From Thraustochytrium sp. TN22 (taxonomy: Eukaryota; Sar; Bigyra; Thraustochytrida; Thraustochytriidae), in NCBI GenBank assembly GCA_013306675.1, contig JABLUY010000109.1:1-64000 (forward strand): 64,000 bases of DNA. Direction: 5' to 3'. Positions within the stretch are counted from its first letter, which is position 1; every line of letters starts with the position of its first letter. This document shows positions 49,268 through 59,299 of the stretch, piece after piece. The translations under genes and the position numbers were made by a program. Below the pieces are notes generated by a model, which saw nothing but the letters and a program-made list of their open reading frames with translations, was not told the origin of the DNA and ran no database searches.

Positions 49268-50962
49268 CTAGCAGCGTCGCCCGCCACCGTGCGCGATGCA
49301 AAAGGGAAGGCCGCCGCGGCGTGCACTCTTGTCGCAGTCCGGATGCTGGCAGCGCCGCCCGCCACCGTGCGCGATGCAAAAGGGCATGCCACCGCCGGGT
49401 GCACTCTTGCCGCAGTCGGGATGCTGGCAGCGCCGCCCGCCACCGTGCGTGAGGCAAAAGGGGAGGCCGTCTTCGCGAGCACTCTTGTCGCAGCCTGGGT
49501 GCGGGCAGCGTCGCCCGCCACCGTGTGCCTTGCAAAAAGGAAGGCCGCCGCTGGCTGCACTTTTGTCGCAATCTGGATGCTTGCAGCGCTGCCCGCCACC
49601 GTGCGTCTTGCAAAAAGGAGAGCCACCGCCGTGTGCACTCTTGCCGCAGTCTGGATGCTGGCAGCGCCGCCCGCCACCGTGCGTGGCGCAAAAAGGAATG
49701 CCGCCGCTGGCTGCACTGTTGCCGCAGTCCGGATGCTGACAACGTTGCCCGCCACCGTGTGCCTTGCAAAAAGGAAGGCCGCCGCTGGCTGCACTGTTGC
49801 CGCAGTCTGGATGCTGGCAGCGCCGCCCGCCACCGTGCGTCTTGCAAATGCCGCCGCTTTTTGCACTCTTGTTGCAGTCTGGATGTTGGCAGCGACGCCC
49901 ACCACCATGCGCGATGCAAAAAGGAAGGCCCACCCCGTTTGCACTCTTCTCGCAGTCTGGATGCTGGCAGCGCCGCCTGCCACCGTGCGCGATGCACAGA
50001 CCTTTCGCAGCAGCTTTCGAGGTGCACGCTTCAAACGCGCAGGTCCTAAAGCCCCCGTGGAGTATGCAGAAGCCAGCACACCTTTTGTACTTGACGCAAC
50101 CGTGAAACTTGCATCGTTTCGCCACGGGCGGAAGTCGTTCGACACCGCTCGCCGCTTCCCTGTTTGCTAAGCCCCTCAGCGCGAGGTCACCTCTTGTGGA
50201 TGGCAGCTCTGCAGTGACGCTATTGTTCATGCATGGGTTCCTTGCCGAGGGGTCCAGCTCGACATCCACGAAGTGATAGGGAGGATCTTGCTTCATCCGA
50301 GGCGCTTGGCTGGCCTCGTGCCGGTTGCGCTTGGGCGCAGGCATCTTTTTAAGGATTTGGTGCTTGCGCGCGCGGGTTTTAACGCTTGCAGCACTTCGCT
50401 CGTGGGTCTCCGCTGCGTCAGCCTCCTCTTCGTCGTCGTCGTGCGTTGTGCCGTCCTCATCACGAAGCCGCGATGGCGCGGGCGCGACAAGCCGTGGACA
50501 CGCCTGCGCACTTGTCAGACTTGGCTTGACCTCAGCGGGCTCTTCCACCTCGGAGTCGTCTCCGTTCAAGACGACGACGCTGTCGTGATCTCCTGCGCCC
50601 GTGGACTCCTCCTGGGACAGCAGCGCGAGGTCGCGCTTGGGAGCTGTGCGCTTTACCCCGCGAGAAAGGAACGGCGGCGCAGGCCTCTTTTCGAGAGAGG
50701 CCCGTCCCGCGCCCGTCTCACCATCAGGACCCGAGTGGTCGCCGTCGAGGACAATCACCTCCTCGTCCAAGGTGACCTCCGCCTCGCGCTTGGCGTGGCG
50801 ATCGCGTTCGGCCTTCGACGTCGCATCGCGTTTGGCTAGGGATACCTTTCGCGCCTGGTCCTCCTCGCCCCCCGCACGCTTCGCCCCGTTGCGCTTGAGC
50901 TCGCCCGCGGCTGGCGCAAGGTCGCGCGCGTGCAGCCAACTGAGCAAGATGCGCGCCGCCAT
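49268..50962 (-). CDS. protein with 11 tandem HGGG-type zinc fingers (oomycete 'WRKY19-like')
   Basis: 564 residues from the first in-frame ATG ([17 protein letters not shown]). The N-terminal half is charged and disordered, with two motifs of the type [10 protein letters not shown] and [10 protein letters not shown] that resemble SUMO-interacting motifs. About residues 283-564 hold 11 consecutive units of 24-26 residues with pattern C-x4-C-x8-11-C-x3-H-G-G-G, for example [24 protein letters not shown]. Such arrays are common in oomycetes and related stramenopiles, where they are annotated as WRKY19-like; the function is unproven, possibly nucleic-acid binding. The array is cut by TAG at 49268-49270, where every neighbouring unit has CAG, and the frame continues with decaying units. 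The frame is also open upstream through the GAGTCC array, but without any ATG, so the true N terminus, possibly spliced, is uncertain. Confidence 0.75.
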   Translation of the reverse strand: MAARILLSWLHARDLAPAAGELKRNGAKRAGGEEDQARKVSLAKRDATSKAERDRHAKREAEVTLDEEVIVLDGDHSGPDGETGAGRASLEKRPAPPFLSRGVKRTAPKRDLALLSQEESTGAGDHDSVVVLNGDDSEVEEPAEVKPSLTSAQACPRLVAPAPSRLRDEDGTTHDDDEEEADAAETHERSAASVKTRARKHQILKKMPAPKRNRHEASQAPRMKQDPPYHFVDVELDPSARNPCMNNSVTAELPSTRGDLALRGLANREAASGVERLPPVAKRCKFHGCVKYKRCAGFCILHGGFRTCAFEACTSKAAAKGLCIAHGGRRRCQHPDCEKSANGVGLPFCIAHGGGRRCQHPDCNKSAKSGGICKTHGGGRRCQHPDCGNSAASGGLPFCKAHGGGQRCQHPDCGNSAASGGIPFCATHGGGRRCQHPDCGKSAHGGGSPFCKTHGGGQRCKHPDCDKSAASGGLPFCKAHGGGRRCPHPGCDKSAREDGLPFCLTHGGGRRCQHPDCGKSAPGGGMPFCIAHGGGRRCQHPDCDKSARRGGLPFCIAHGGGRRC

Positions 50963-51253
50963 CCCGCGCCTCTCGAGGGTCCGGCACACGGGGCCTGCGG
51001 CGCACGTGCTCGTAGTCGCGCTCCGCGCCACGCCCGCCGCCGCTGCCGCCGGCACTTGCGTCGGGGTCCGCCGTTCTTCGGTCGGCGCTCCGAATCCAAC
51101 TGCCGCTTGGCAGTGCTGTGTCGGCGCCGCGCCGCTGCCGCGCTTGGAAAAACTTTTTCCCTTGGCGGTCCCGGGCCCTGGCGCGGCGGGTGAGCCCCTT
51201 GTCTCATCAGTCAGTCGCAGCCCCAAGCAAGGTAAAGAGTCGGGCTTGGCCGC

Positions 51254-51570
51254 GTCCGAGTCCGAGTCCGAGTCCGAGTCCGAGTCCGAGTCCGAGTCCG
51301 AGTCCGAGTCCGAGTCCGAGTCCGAGTCCGAGTCCGAGTCCGAGTCCGAGTCCGAGTCCGAGTCCGAGTCCGAGTCCGAGTCCGAGTCCGAGTCCGAGTC
51401 CGAGTCCGAGTCCGAGTCCGAGTCCGAGTCCGAGTCCGAGTCCGAGTCCGAGTCCGAGTCCGAGTCCGAGTCCGAGTCCGAGTCCGAGTCCGAGTCCGAG
51501 TCCGAGTCCGAGTCCGAGTCCGAGTCCGAGTCCGAGTCCGAGTCCGAGTCCGAGTCCGAGTCCGAGTCCG
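51254..51570 (+). repeat. perfect GAGTCC hexanucleotide array, about 52 units
   Basis: Some 317 bp of uninterrupted GAGTCC (GGACTC on the minus strand), ending in two variant units (GTTCAA, GTTCGA). The hexamer has no stop in any frame, so it is open in all six: Ser-Asp on the minus strand in frame with the zinc-finger gene, Ser-Glu or Ser-Pro on the plus strand. It lies between the Kdo transferase stop codon and the first in-frame ATG of the zinc-finger gene. Confidence 0.95.
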
Positions 51571-51672
51571 AGTTCAAGTTCGAGTCATGTCGCTCTCGCG
51601 GCTGCTCGCCAGTATCGCCACTGGCCACGGGATCGAGGTCGTTGGACAAAAGGCAGTCGGATGGAACGATTA

Positions 51673-53091
51673 CTATGATGCTACAGGGGAGGGACGCACA
51701 GTCACAGACGGCGGAGCCTCGCCGATGCGCAGGTGGCTGCGCACGAGGAGCCAGAGGACGTCGAGACTGGGCTCCGCGTCGGTAAGCGCCCTGACAGGCT
51801 GAGGCGGCAAGGCGGCGTTGCGCGTGAGGTGGGACGCGACCTGGGCAGCGAGGTCGGCAGCGTCAGCGACGGGAAGCACGCGCGGACCGGCGGGCTCGAG
51901 GGCGGCAGAGCCCTGGAGGACGAGCGCGCAACCCGCGTGGAGCGGCTCGTGCGTGTTGTGTGCAGCCTTGAAGTGGCTGGCGGGCAGCGAGCCGCCCACA
52001 AAGGCGACGTCGACCATTGCGTAGAGCTCTGGCAAGAGGCCAAGCGAGTCGACCAGGAGGATGGTGGAAGCCTGCGTCGCGGCGTGGCGATCGGCGGGGC
52101 TGAGCGAGGCGAGCGCGCTCAGGCGCTGCACGGCAACGTTTCGACCGCGCGGAAGCGCGCGGCGCAGCGCCGCCAGCACGAGCTCGCAACGCTCCGGGTG
52201 ACGAGGCGCCAGGACGGTGAGCGGAGCGCTTCCGAGGCGGCCATCGAGTAAGAGGTGCGCGCGGGCGATCTCGACCTCCTCGTCGGCGTGCGTGGAGCCC
52301 GCAACCCATGCGCGGCGGCGCAGGTCTTGCACGGGTTCCAAGACGTGCTGCACGCGCGAGTTGGCGCGCTGTGGCGCACGGTGCAGCATCTTGAGGTCCA
52401 CCACGGCCGCCACGGCGCGCGACCCGCGGGGCAGCGCAGACTCGATGCGCGCCCTGTCGTCCTTGGAGCGCGGCACGACGAGCGCAAAGCTCGAGAGCAT
52501 GGAGGCGAGGAGCGCGCGGCCAGGGGCCAGGAGCTGCCACCTCGCCAGGGAGCGCGGCGACAGGCGGGCGTTGACGAGGGCAGCGGGCGTGCCGCGCTCG
52601 TGCAGCTCGAGCAGCGTGCAGGGCCAGAGCTCGGACTCGACCCAGAGCGCGGCGGCCGGCTGCCAGGCGTCGAGGAAGCCGCGTACGCGGCCAGGCAGGT
52701 CGACGGGCGCCAGCCCAAAGCTGACGGCGTCGCGCACGTCGTCGGCCAGGCGCGCGGGCACCACGGCCAGCGCCGACGCGGAGCTGCACGTCATGACCAC
52801 CCTCGCCCTTTCGTGGCCGCCTGCGTCGGCCTCGCGCACCAGGCGCTCCACGAGCGGCAGCACGGCGAGGCCCTCGCCGACGGAGGCCGCGTGCACCCAG
52901 GTCACGCGGTGCTCGGGCCGCCTCGAGCCTGGCCTCGGCTCGCGTGCCAGCTCCCGCGCGCGGTCCTCGCTCACGCCGGCCGCCAGCAGCCGCAGCCTGC
53001 CGCGCCGCGCGCGCACCAGCTGCGCCACGGCGCCGGCGCCGGCGGCCTCCAGGGCGCCGGCCGCCGCGCGCCACCAGCGCCACCACCTCAT
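51673..53091 (-). CDS. 3-deoxy-D-manno-octulosonic acid (Kdo) transferase
   Basis: WaaA/KdtA-family glycosyltransferase of 472 residues, one exon. In bacteria it transfers Kdo from CMP-Kdo to lipid A; plants keep a mitochondrial homologue (KDTA) of uncertain product. Seen: [10 protein letters not shown] (about 68-77), the acceptor/catalytic-Glu region; [78 protein letters not shown] with [17 protein letters not shown], the CMP-Kdo-binding end. All signatures of the family are present in the right order, so it looks intact. The N terminus ([25 protein letters not shown]) is hydrophobic and could be an anchor or presequence. It is divergent from DPH3, with 249 bp between the starts. Confidence 0.9.
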   Translation of the reverse strand: MRWWRWWRAAAGALEAAGAGAVAQLVRARRGRLRLLAAGVSEDRARELAREPRPGSRRPEHRVTWVHAASVGEGLAVLPLVERLVREADAGGHERARVVMTCSSASALAVVPARLADDVRDAVSFGLAPVDLPGRVRGFLDAWQPAAALWVESELWPCTLLELHERGTPAALVNARLSPRSLARWQLLAPGRALLASMLSSFALVVPRSKDDRARIESALPRGSRAVAAVVDLKMLHRAPQRANSRVQHVLEPVQDLRRRAWVAGSTHADEEVEIARAHLLLDGRLGSAPLTVLAPRHPERCELVLAALRRALPRGRNVAVQRLSALASLSPADRHAATQASTILLVDSLGLLPELYAMVDVAFVGGSLPASHFKAAHNTHEPLHAGCALVLQGSAALEPAGPRVLPVADAADLAAQVASHLTRNAALPPQPVRALTDAEPSLDVLWLLVRSHLRIGEAPPSVTVRPSPVAS

Positions 53092-53340
53092 CGCCGCCCG
53101 CCCCGCCGCCCCGGGGCCCGCGGCGCGCGCGCGGCCGCCGCGTCGGACGCCGCTCGCCCGCGCGCGCGCCCCTCACCCGCGCGCCATGGCGCTCTGCGCG
53201 CCGCTGGCGGTCATGGCGATGGCCGCCGCCATGGCCACGGACCAGACACTGCAGACCACCAACCACGGGGCGAGGCTCGCGCCCGGCAGCGGCGGCAGCG
53301 GCGGCGGCAGCGGCGGGAGGAGGAGGAGGAGGAGGAGAAG
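53092..53340. promoter_or_regulatory. divergent promoter between Kdo transferase and DPH3
   Basis: 249 bp between head-to-head starts, extremely GC-rich, with GGC and GGA runs (53287-53340) ahead of DPH3. No TATA box is seen. Inferred from geometry. Confidence 0.5.
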
Positions 53341-53805
53341 ATGGCGGCGTGGGACGACGTGGCGCTGGACGCCATGACCTTCGCCGAGGCGGAGGACGCG
53401 TACACGTACCCGTGTCCGTGCGGCGACGACTTCTTCATTACAGTGGACGACCTGCTGGGCGCCGAAGACCTGGCGCCCTGCCCGAGCTGCTCGCTCCTTT
53501 TGCGCGTCGTGTACGACCCTGAGGAGTTCCTGGCGGCCATGGAGCTCGAGGAGGAAACGGCCGAGGCGCTCGAGGCCGCGACGCCGGCCCCGGACGGCTC
53601 TGCGACGGAATTGGTGGACGCCACGGACGCCAAGGAGGCCGAGGCGGCTGCTGTCACCGTTGCCGAGGAGACGCAGACGCAAGCACAGGACCAGGACCAG
53701 GACCAGGACCAGGACCAGGAGGTGTCTGCGATGGCGAGCGTTATGGCGAAGCTTGAGGTGGACGCGGACGGGCGGCCACGGGATGTGGACGTGCTGGACA
53801 CCTAA
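53341..53805 (+). CDS. DPH3: diphthamide biosynthesis protein 3 (CSL zinc finger)
   Basis: Iron/zinc-binding electron donor for DPH1-DPH2 in diphthamide synthesis on elongation factor 2; in yeast (KTI11) also linked to Elongator tRNA modification. 154 residues. The first 70 are a typical CSL domain: YPCPCGDDFFITVDDLL and APCPSCSLLLRVVYD supply the four metal-binding cysteines (C-x-C and C-x2-C). Family members are about 82 residues long; here a Glu/Ala/Asp-rich acidic tail of some 80 residues follows, including a (QD)n run encoded by a CAGGAC repeat (53685-53720). Start: the ATG at 53341, after a GAG run, gives the canonical N terminus (MAAWDDVALDAMTF). Confidence 0.93.
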   Translation: MAAWDDVALDAMTFAEAEDAYTYPCPCGDDFFITVDDLLGAEDLAPCPSCSLLLRVVYDPEEFLAAMELEEETAEALEAATPAPDGSATELVDATDAKEAEAAAVTVAEETQTQAQDQDQDQDQDQEVSAMASVMAKLEVDADGRPRDVDVLDT

Positions 53806-53916
53806 CTGAGAAGCTTTCTTAGTAGCTTGCTGTTTGAGCAATCGGTCTCAGGCGAGCGAGCGTTCATCTGTGCGATAGTGTGGGTTACAACATACATTCA
53901 TCAACGTTAGTTACTC

Positions 53917-56418
53917 TTAGGTGGCAGGGTCGATGCGGGCGAGCTGGATGGCGAGAGCAATCTGTGGAGCGAGGTCCTGCGCGATGGACTCGACGTGAGC
54001 CGGGGAGGCGAATGGAAGCCAGGGCATGGAGACCTGCATGACGCCGAGGACGGCGGCGTCGGCGACGGCGGTGCGGGGCCGCACAATGAGCGTGGAGACG
54101 AGCGCGAGACCGTCAGTCTCGAGGTCGATGTTGGCGTTGAAGCGCGGGTCATTGTAGGGGTCCTCGAGGCGCAGCGGCGCGGCGCTGGCGCCAGCAGCGA
54201 CGAGGTCGCCCGCGAGGCCCGCGTTAGCGGCGCAGGAGCTGCGCACCATGTGGTCCCAGTCGTCCGACTCATAGTGCAGCGAGGAGTAGGACTTGACCGG
54301 GACCCAGTGCAAGGAGGCGAGGGCGGTGGCGGAGGAAGCGGGGCGCAGTGCGAAAATGCGGCAGCGGCGCGCGCCGGGCGTGGCCGCAACGACCTGGTGC
54401 TCGAGGCGACGCAGGAGCTCAACCTTGGCGGGTTCACCTTTGCGTGCCTCGGGTGGCACAGAGAGTTTGGCGAGGATGTCGTGCGGGAAATGTAGAAGGG
54501 CCTGCAGCGCGTGGTCGCGCGAGCGCACCACCTGGATGGCGCGCAGGTTGTCGAGCACCCAGACGGCGGCATGACCGAGAAGGCTGAGTGCCAGGGTCTG
54601 GCTGTCGGAGAAGACTCGCCGGGACACGGACTGCGAACGCGAGGCGGACTTGGAGAGCTGAAGCACGGCGACGGGCACGGCGCCTTCCTCAGAACCGTCC
54701 TCGCGAGACGTGATCTCCCTTGCGGCTGCCGCGGCCGCGTGTGCGGCAGACCGGCGGAAGAGCGGGATGGTGGCAAGGCTCTGACGCGTGAAGCTCTCGC
54801 CGCCCTGGGCGGCGGCGGCGAACTCGCGCGAGGACCCGAGGTGGTCGACCTTGGCGTTGTAGTGAAGGCCGGGTTGGTCGCAGAGCGTGCAGTTGTTGAG
54901 CACGACACAGCGGCCGGTGCGCGCAACGTGGCCCGCGATCCCGCTCGAGGCCTCGTCGGCGAAGCTGAAGGTGACCTCGCTGCCGTTGCGCGCGCTGCGC
55001 GTCCACATGGTCTGGGCCTCGGAGTCGAGGACCCAGAGCGTGACGTGTTTGACGCCTGGCGCGAAGGCGCGGCAGGCCTCGCCAACGCGCGCGAAGAAGT
55101 CGACGAGGGCGGCGGGCCCGGTGGGCGGCGCCGCCTGGACGCCACTCTTGAGGGCGGCGCCACCAGCGCCAGCGCCAGCGCCAACGAGAGAGGCCTCAGG
55201 CGCGTACTGCGAGAGGTGAAAGAGCTCGTTGGCGCAACCCTGCAGATTGTGCACGAGCTCGATGAGGTGGCGCGCCTGGGACCGGGAGAAGTTCTGCGCC
55301 CGCTTCACGGCGCGGGACATGCGCTCCTCCTCATCATCGACAGCGGCGGCGGCGTCTGTGCCATCGGCGTCGTCGGCGAGCACCGCGCGCGCCGGGCGCG
55401 TGCGTGGTAGGCCCACCTTTGTGTACAGCTGGCGAAGGAGCAAGAGCATGGTGTCCGGGCGTTCGCGACCGTGGGTGCTGTCGGCGTCCTCCTCCTCGTC
55501 ACTGGCGGCCATGTCTTCCTCGACGATGGCAGACTCGGCGGCGGCCAGCAGCGTCTCATGGTGGATTCCATCCTCAGAGGGCGAGGCCGCGCCGGCGCCT
55601 GGAGCGGCGGCAGAAAGTCCCGCCGCGCCGGCGATGGTGGACCGCCGCTTCGCCATGGAGGTGCGCGTGTTGGCCCCAGTCGGGCCCGTGGCCGCGGTCG
55701 CCATGGAGGCGCGCGCGAGGTGCGCTGGCGGGACATGGGAGGAGCTGCTGCTTCCAGCGAGGTCACTGAGCGTGGCGGTGCTCTCCTCCTTGGCGAAGCG
55801 ATGCTGGAAGGCCAACTCCCGCAGGTCGCGGTCCATGTTGTCACAGGTACGCTGGAGCAGCACGAGCTGCTTCTCGGCGGCCTGCGCGCGGACGAGTGCC
55901 TCGTTGCGCTCGGCGGTCAACGCCTGCAGTGCGCGCTTGAAAGCAAGATCGTGCGAGCCGCCCCAGTCCAGCTTGGTGCGCGCGCGTACGCGCGCACGGC
56001 GCAAGCTGTCATCCTCGACGCGCGAGCCAGGCCCATGGTCAGCGCCGCCGGCCGCAGGGCTAGACGCGGCGAGCGCGTCGACAAGCTTCTCGCTGCGTAG
56101 CGAGGCCTTGGTGACACGAGTCTCAAGATTTCGCACGAGCGCTGCGTGGTCGTTGGCCTCGCCGCGCAGGCGCGACACCTCATGAAGTAGGACGTCATTT
56201 TCGCGGCGTAGACGCTCGTTTTTTGCGGCGAGCGCCTCGGCGTCCGCCTCGCGACGCAGTTGATCCCGACGCGCGATTCTTGACACGTGCAACAGCGGCT
56301 GCGCCGACGGCGCGGCGTGCGCCCGACTGATGGCGGCGAGAGCTTGCGGCTTCGCGTGCGGCGTTGTGCCCGGCAGCGTAGGCGCTGACCCGCACTGCTT
56401 GAGGTTCGCGCCCGACAT
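53917..56418 (-). CDS. GAF-domain protein with N-terminal coiled coil
   Basis: 833 residues from MSGANLKQCGSAP. About residues 45-135 form a coiled coil (LRRENDVLLHEVSRLRGEAN), and about 135-215 a second one (LVRAQAAEKQLVLLQRTCDNMDRDL). A low-complexity acidic linker follows. About 420-590 is a GAF domain: DFFARVGEACRAF, VKHVTLWVLD, ADEASSGIAGHVARTGRCVVLNN and SFTRQSLATIPLF, the typical G-x-A-x-x-x-x-x-x-x-x-x-x-N core. A second GAF-like domain lies about 660-833 (RRCRIFALRPAS, AGLAGDLVAAG, PYNDPRFNANIDLET, LGVMQVSMPWLPF, ALAIQLARI). Tandem GAF domains bind cyclic nucleotides or other small ligands in phosphodiesterases and protist cyclases, but no catalytic domain is attached. The ligand is unknown. 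The frame is open upstream across a 20 bp repeat; the chosen ATG starts the non-repetitive part. Confidence 0.78.
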   Translation of the reverse strand: MSGANLKQCGSAPTLPGTTPHAKPQALAAISRAHAAPSAQPLLHVSRIARRDQLRREADAEALAAKNERLRRENDVLLHEVSRLRGEANDHAALVRNLETRVTKASLRSEKLVDALAASSPAAGGADHGPGSRVEDDSLRRARVRARTKLDWGGSHDLAFKRALQALTAERNEALVRAQAAEKQLVLLQRTCDNMDRDLRELAFQHRFAKEESTATLSDLAGSSSSSHVPPAHLARASMATAATGPTGANTRTSMAKRRSTIAGAAGLSAAAPGAGAASPSEDGIHHETLLAAAESAIVEEDMAASDEEEDADSTHGRERPDTMLLLLRQLYTKVGLPRTRPARAVLADDADGTDAAAAVDDEEERMSRAVKRAQNFSRSQARHLIELVHNLQGCANELFHLSQYAPEASLVGAGAGAGGAALKSGVQAAPPTGPAALVDFFARVGEACRAFAPGVKHVTLWVLDSEAQTMWTRSARNGSEVTFSFADEASSGIAGHVARTGRCVVLNNCTLCDQPGLHYNAKVDHLGSSREFAAAAQGGESFTRQSLATIPLFRRSAAHAAAAAAREITSREDGSEEGAVPVAVLQLSKSASRSQSVSRRVFSDSQTLALSLLGHAAVWVLDNLRAIQVVRSRDHALQALLHFPHDILAKLSVPPEARKGEPAKVELLRRLEHQVVAATPGARRCRIFALRPASSATALASLHWVPVKSYSSLHYESDDWDHMVRSSCAANAGLAGDLVAAGASAAPLRLEDPYNDPRFNANIDLETDGLALVSTLIVRPRTAVADAAVLGVMQVSMPWLPFASPAHVESIAQDLAPQIALAIQLARIDPAT

Positions 56419-57105
56419 GCTCGCCGGCGGGGATGGCGGCGGCGCCGGCGGCGGCGACCGATTGAGACGCCGCGTGCGATGACTGTCGATGCGATACCGC
56501 CTGCGCTGCGGCCTGCGATGCCGCCTGAATGAAGGCGATGCCGCCTGAACGAAGGCGATGCCGCCTGAACGAAGGCGATGCCGCCTGAAGGGGCTGCGTG
56601 CGCCTCGGACGAACTGGGGCGAAGCCAGCCAGTGTGCTTGAGGGCACCAGATGCTGTGACTCAAAACAAAGACTCTGTAATTGGTTCGCCAATGCTCACT
56701 GTCAAGATCAAGGTTTTACTCTGCGCAACGGACCTCTGCGAGCGGGGACCGGGTCCCCGCAGGCTACTCGCAAGATGGTACGCACGGTCACTGCAACCAC
56801 AAGCAGGCCTTTCACTGACAGTCACGCTTACAGGCACCGAGAGAACCACTGCAGGCTCTTTTAGCTCTTCAAGTTGCTGGCTGGCGAGCCACGAGTCCGA
56901 CTTGCGCATCAGTGGCGTGGCAAATCAACGAAAGTAGAAACATAGTCATTGCATTCAGGGGTCAAAAGAGTTGGTGACAGTATGCTGCATGCGACCGTGC
57001 GAGGCAGGGCAAAACTTTTGGTGGCCAAAACAATCACTCGATGGTGTTGCAGAGTGTACGTCACTGGTCCACTGGCATCGCGTTGCCGCAAATGTCAAAG
57101 AAATG
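56419..57105. other. intergenic region between two minus-strand genes
   Basis: About 690 bp. Near its left edge is a 20 bp repeat (56517-56590); the rest is the less GC-rich 3' flank of the zinc-finger gene and probable promoter of the GAF gene. No other gene or RNA is recognised. Confidence 0.5.
56517..56590 (+). repeat. 20 bp tandem repeat, about 3.5 units
   Basis: Unit GATGCCGCCTGAACGAAGGC, nearly perfect, located 100-170 bp upstream of the GAF gene start. On the minus strand it is in frame and would encode Arg/Ala/Phe-rich peptide if translation began further upstream. Confidence 0.88.
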
Positions 57106-59257
57106 TCAGGCTCGATGAGAAGCGCGACTCGTATTACCATCATCACCATCTTTTTGGTCATCACAGCGGTCGCTGCTCGCAAGAAGAGTCTGAGGTGGCC
57201 TTGCGGAGGCTGAAGTTGAGGAGGAGGAGGAGGAGGAAGAGGACGCAATGGCAGGAGCCTGCGTTTGCAACAGGAGTCTGTTAATGTCGGGCGGAGCAGC
57301 CACGGGCGAGCCTCTGGGGAGCGAGTCATCGCGCATGGAGAGCGGCGAGGGCGGAAAGGGCGAGCCCGGGGAAGACTGCTGGCAGTCGAGGTCGTTGGGG
57401 GCGGGTGAAGGCGTGGAGTCGCAGTCCTTGCTGTTGCCAGCGCGCACGGCGCAACCGTACTTGGACTGGCGGTGCTTTTTCAGGTGCGCCTTTTGGCCAA
57501 AGGAGCTGCCGCAGACGGAGCAGCGATGCGGGCGTGACTTGGCGTGCACGGTCTTGATGTGCTTGGTGAGCGCAGACTTTTCTCCAAAGCGCTTGGAGCA
57601 AAGCTCGCAAGCGTGCGTCTTGATGCCCATGTGCACGGTCTTGATGTGCGTCTGCAGGTGCTGCTTGTAGCCGAAGGGCTTGGCGCAGATGTCGCAGACA
57701 AAGCCATCATTGGTGCGTTCGATGGGACGAAGCGCCTGGAGCCTGTCGACAGTGTCGGGCGTCATATACGGGATGTGGCTGAGGTTGTTGCGCGAGCCGA
57801 CCACGGAGATGAGCGCGTCGAGCGAGATGCCCTGTGAGACGAGATGCCGCCAGAACTGGGCGTTGCCATCGGCCAGCTGAGCGCCGGACTCTCCCTCGCC
57901 GGGCCGGGGTGCCAAGCCAGAGATCTCCTCTCGGGCACGTTTGCGACCGCCTGGGCTCGTGGCTTGTGGTGCCAGTCGCCGATCGTGCACAGCCGCCGCC
58001 GCCGTCGCCGCCGTCGCCGCCGCCACAGCAGCAGGAGCAGCAGCAGCGGTTGCGGAGGTGGTGTTTGGCAACGTAGGCGGCGGGTCGATGGGGCGATTTG
58101 TGAGGGCTGAGAGCAAGGCGATTGGGTTTGCCACCACGTTTTGCAGCTGTGCGAGCATCTCGTGGCCGATACCGGCTAGAGGTCGGGGCGACTCGCCCGA
58201 GGTGACGGCAGAGGCTGCCGCAGCGCTGATGAGCTTCGCATGAGTGTCGGAGGGCTCCGGGGTGTTGAATGCAGCTCGCTGCGGGCTGAAGAGGTGCGGC
58301 ATGGACGCGGACGCGGAGGCGGAGGCAGAGGCAGACGTCGAGGCGGAGGCGGAGGCTGGGACGGGCATCGAAGCGGGACCAAGCACCGAGTCACGCACGG
58401 TAGAGGATGAACCGGAAAGCGCCGCTCCGGTTGAACCAGTCGAACCGGTTGAACCGTGCACCGGCAGCAGCATGGCCTCTAAGGCTTGCTGTTGCGCTGG
58501 TGTGAGCACGAGGTGGCCCGAATCGTGATGAAAGAAGCCTTGCTGATCCTGCAGGTGCTCGTGCTGGAGCTGCTGCCCCTGGAGCTGCTGCAGCTGTTGC
58601 TGTTGCTGTTGTTGTTGCTGCTGATTTAGGGCTGACGACGGCGGTGGTGTCAGCTGGATGCCAAGAAACTGGGCAAGCGCCGCGAGCTCTGGTGGGTGCC
58701 GCGCCGTCTGAGGTGGGTGTGTCTGCTGGGGTGGCTGAAATTGCAGCTGGTGCTGCTCCAGGTGCTGCTGCTGGCCTGCCGCCGCGAGTGGCGACAGACG
58801 AAGGAAGGGATGAAGGCTGGGTGCCTTGGCTGCCGTGAGCGCGTGCGGCCGGTTCTCTTGCTGAAGCCGTGGCTGCTGTAGGTGCTGCTGAACTTGCTGG
58901 TGTAGGTGTTGGTGGCCCGCCAGGTACGCGCGTAGTAGCGCATCCTCGTAGCCGGCAGCACCGGATGGCTGGGGCTGGGTTTGCTGCGTTGTTGTCGGCT
59001 GTCGTGAGGACTGGTGAAATTGTGCCCGGTGCCGGCTGTTGTGGTTGCCAAAAGTGTCATCGAAAGGGCTCGGGCCTTGTCGCATGTGGACCTGCATTGA
59101 GCGCAGGTCGTGCGCCGCAAGCTCCTGCTGCCGCTCGCGCTGCTCTTGCTCCTGGGGCTGGTGCTGGTCTTCGACCCCGCGCGCCGCGGGCGACAGTGGC
59201 GTTGGCAGCGGCAAGGGCTGCCACGTGCCGCCGAACTCGCGCTTGGCGGCGGCTGCC

Positions 59258-59299
<42 letters not shown>

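Noticed and set aside
49268-49270. Reassignment of TAG as a sense codon
   Set aside because: TAG also ends TRAPPC2L, the first zinc-finger gene and Kdo transferase at sensible positions, so it is a normal stop; the array is better explained by truncation.
48910-50170. Plus- and minus-strand 380-410 codon frames over the zinc-finger array
   Set aside because: They are other-frame readings of the 78 bp repeat; only the frame at 49268-50962 keeps the Cys/His pattern.
51189-51649. Long frames encoding Ser-Asp, Ser-Glu and Ser-Pro repeats across the GAGTCC array
   Set aside because: They exist because the hexamer has no stop in any frame; without an ATG or transcript evidence none is called as a separate gene.
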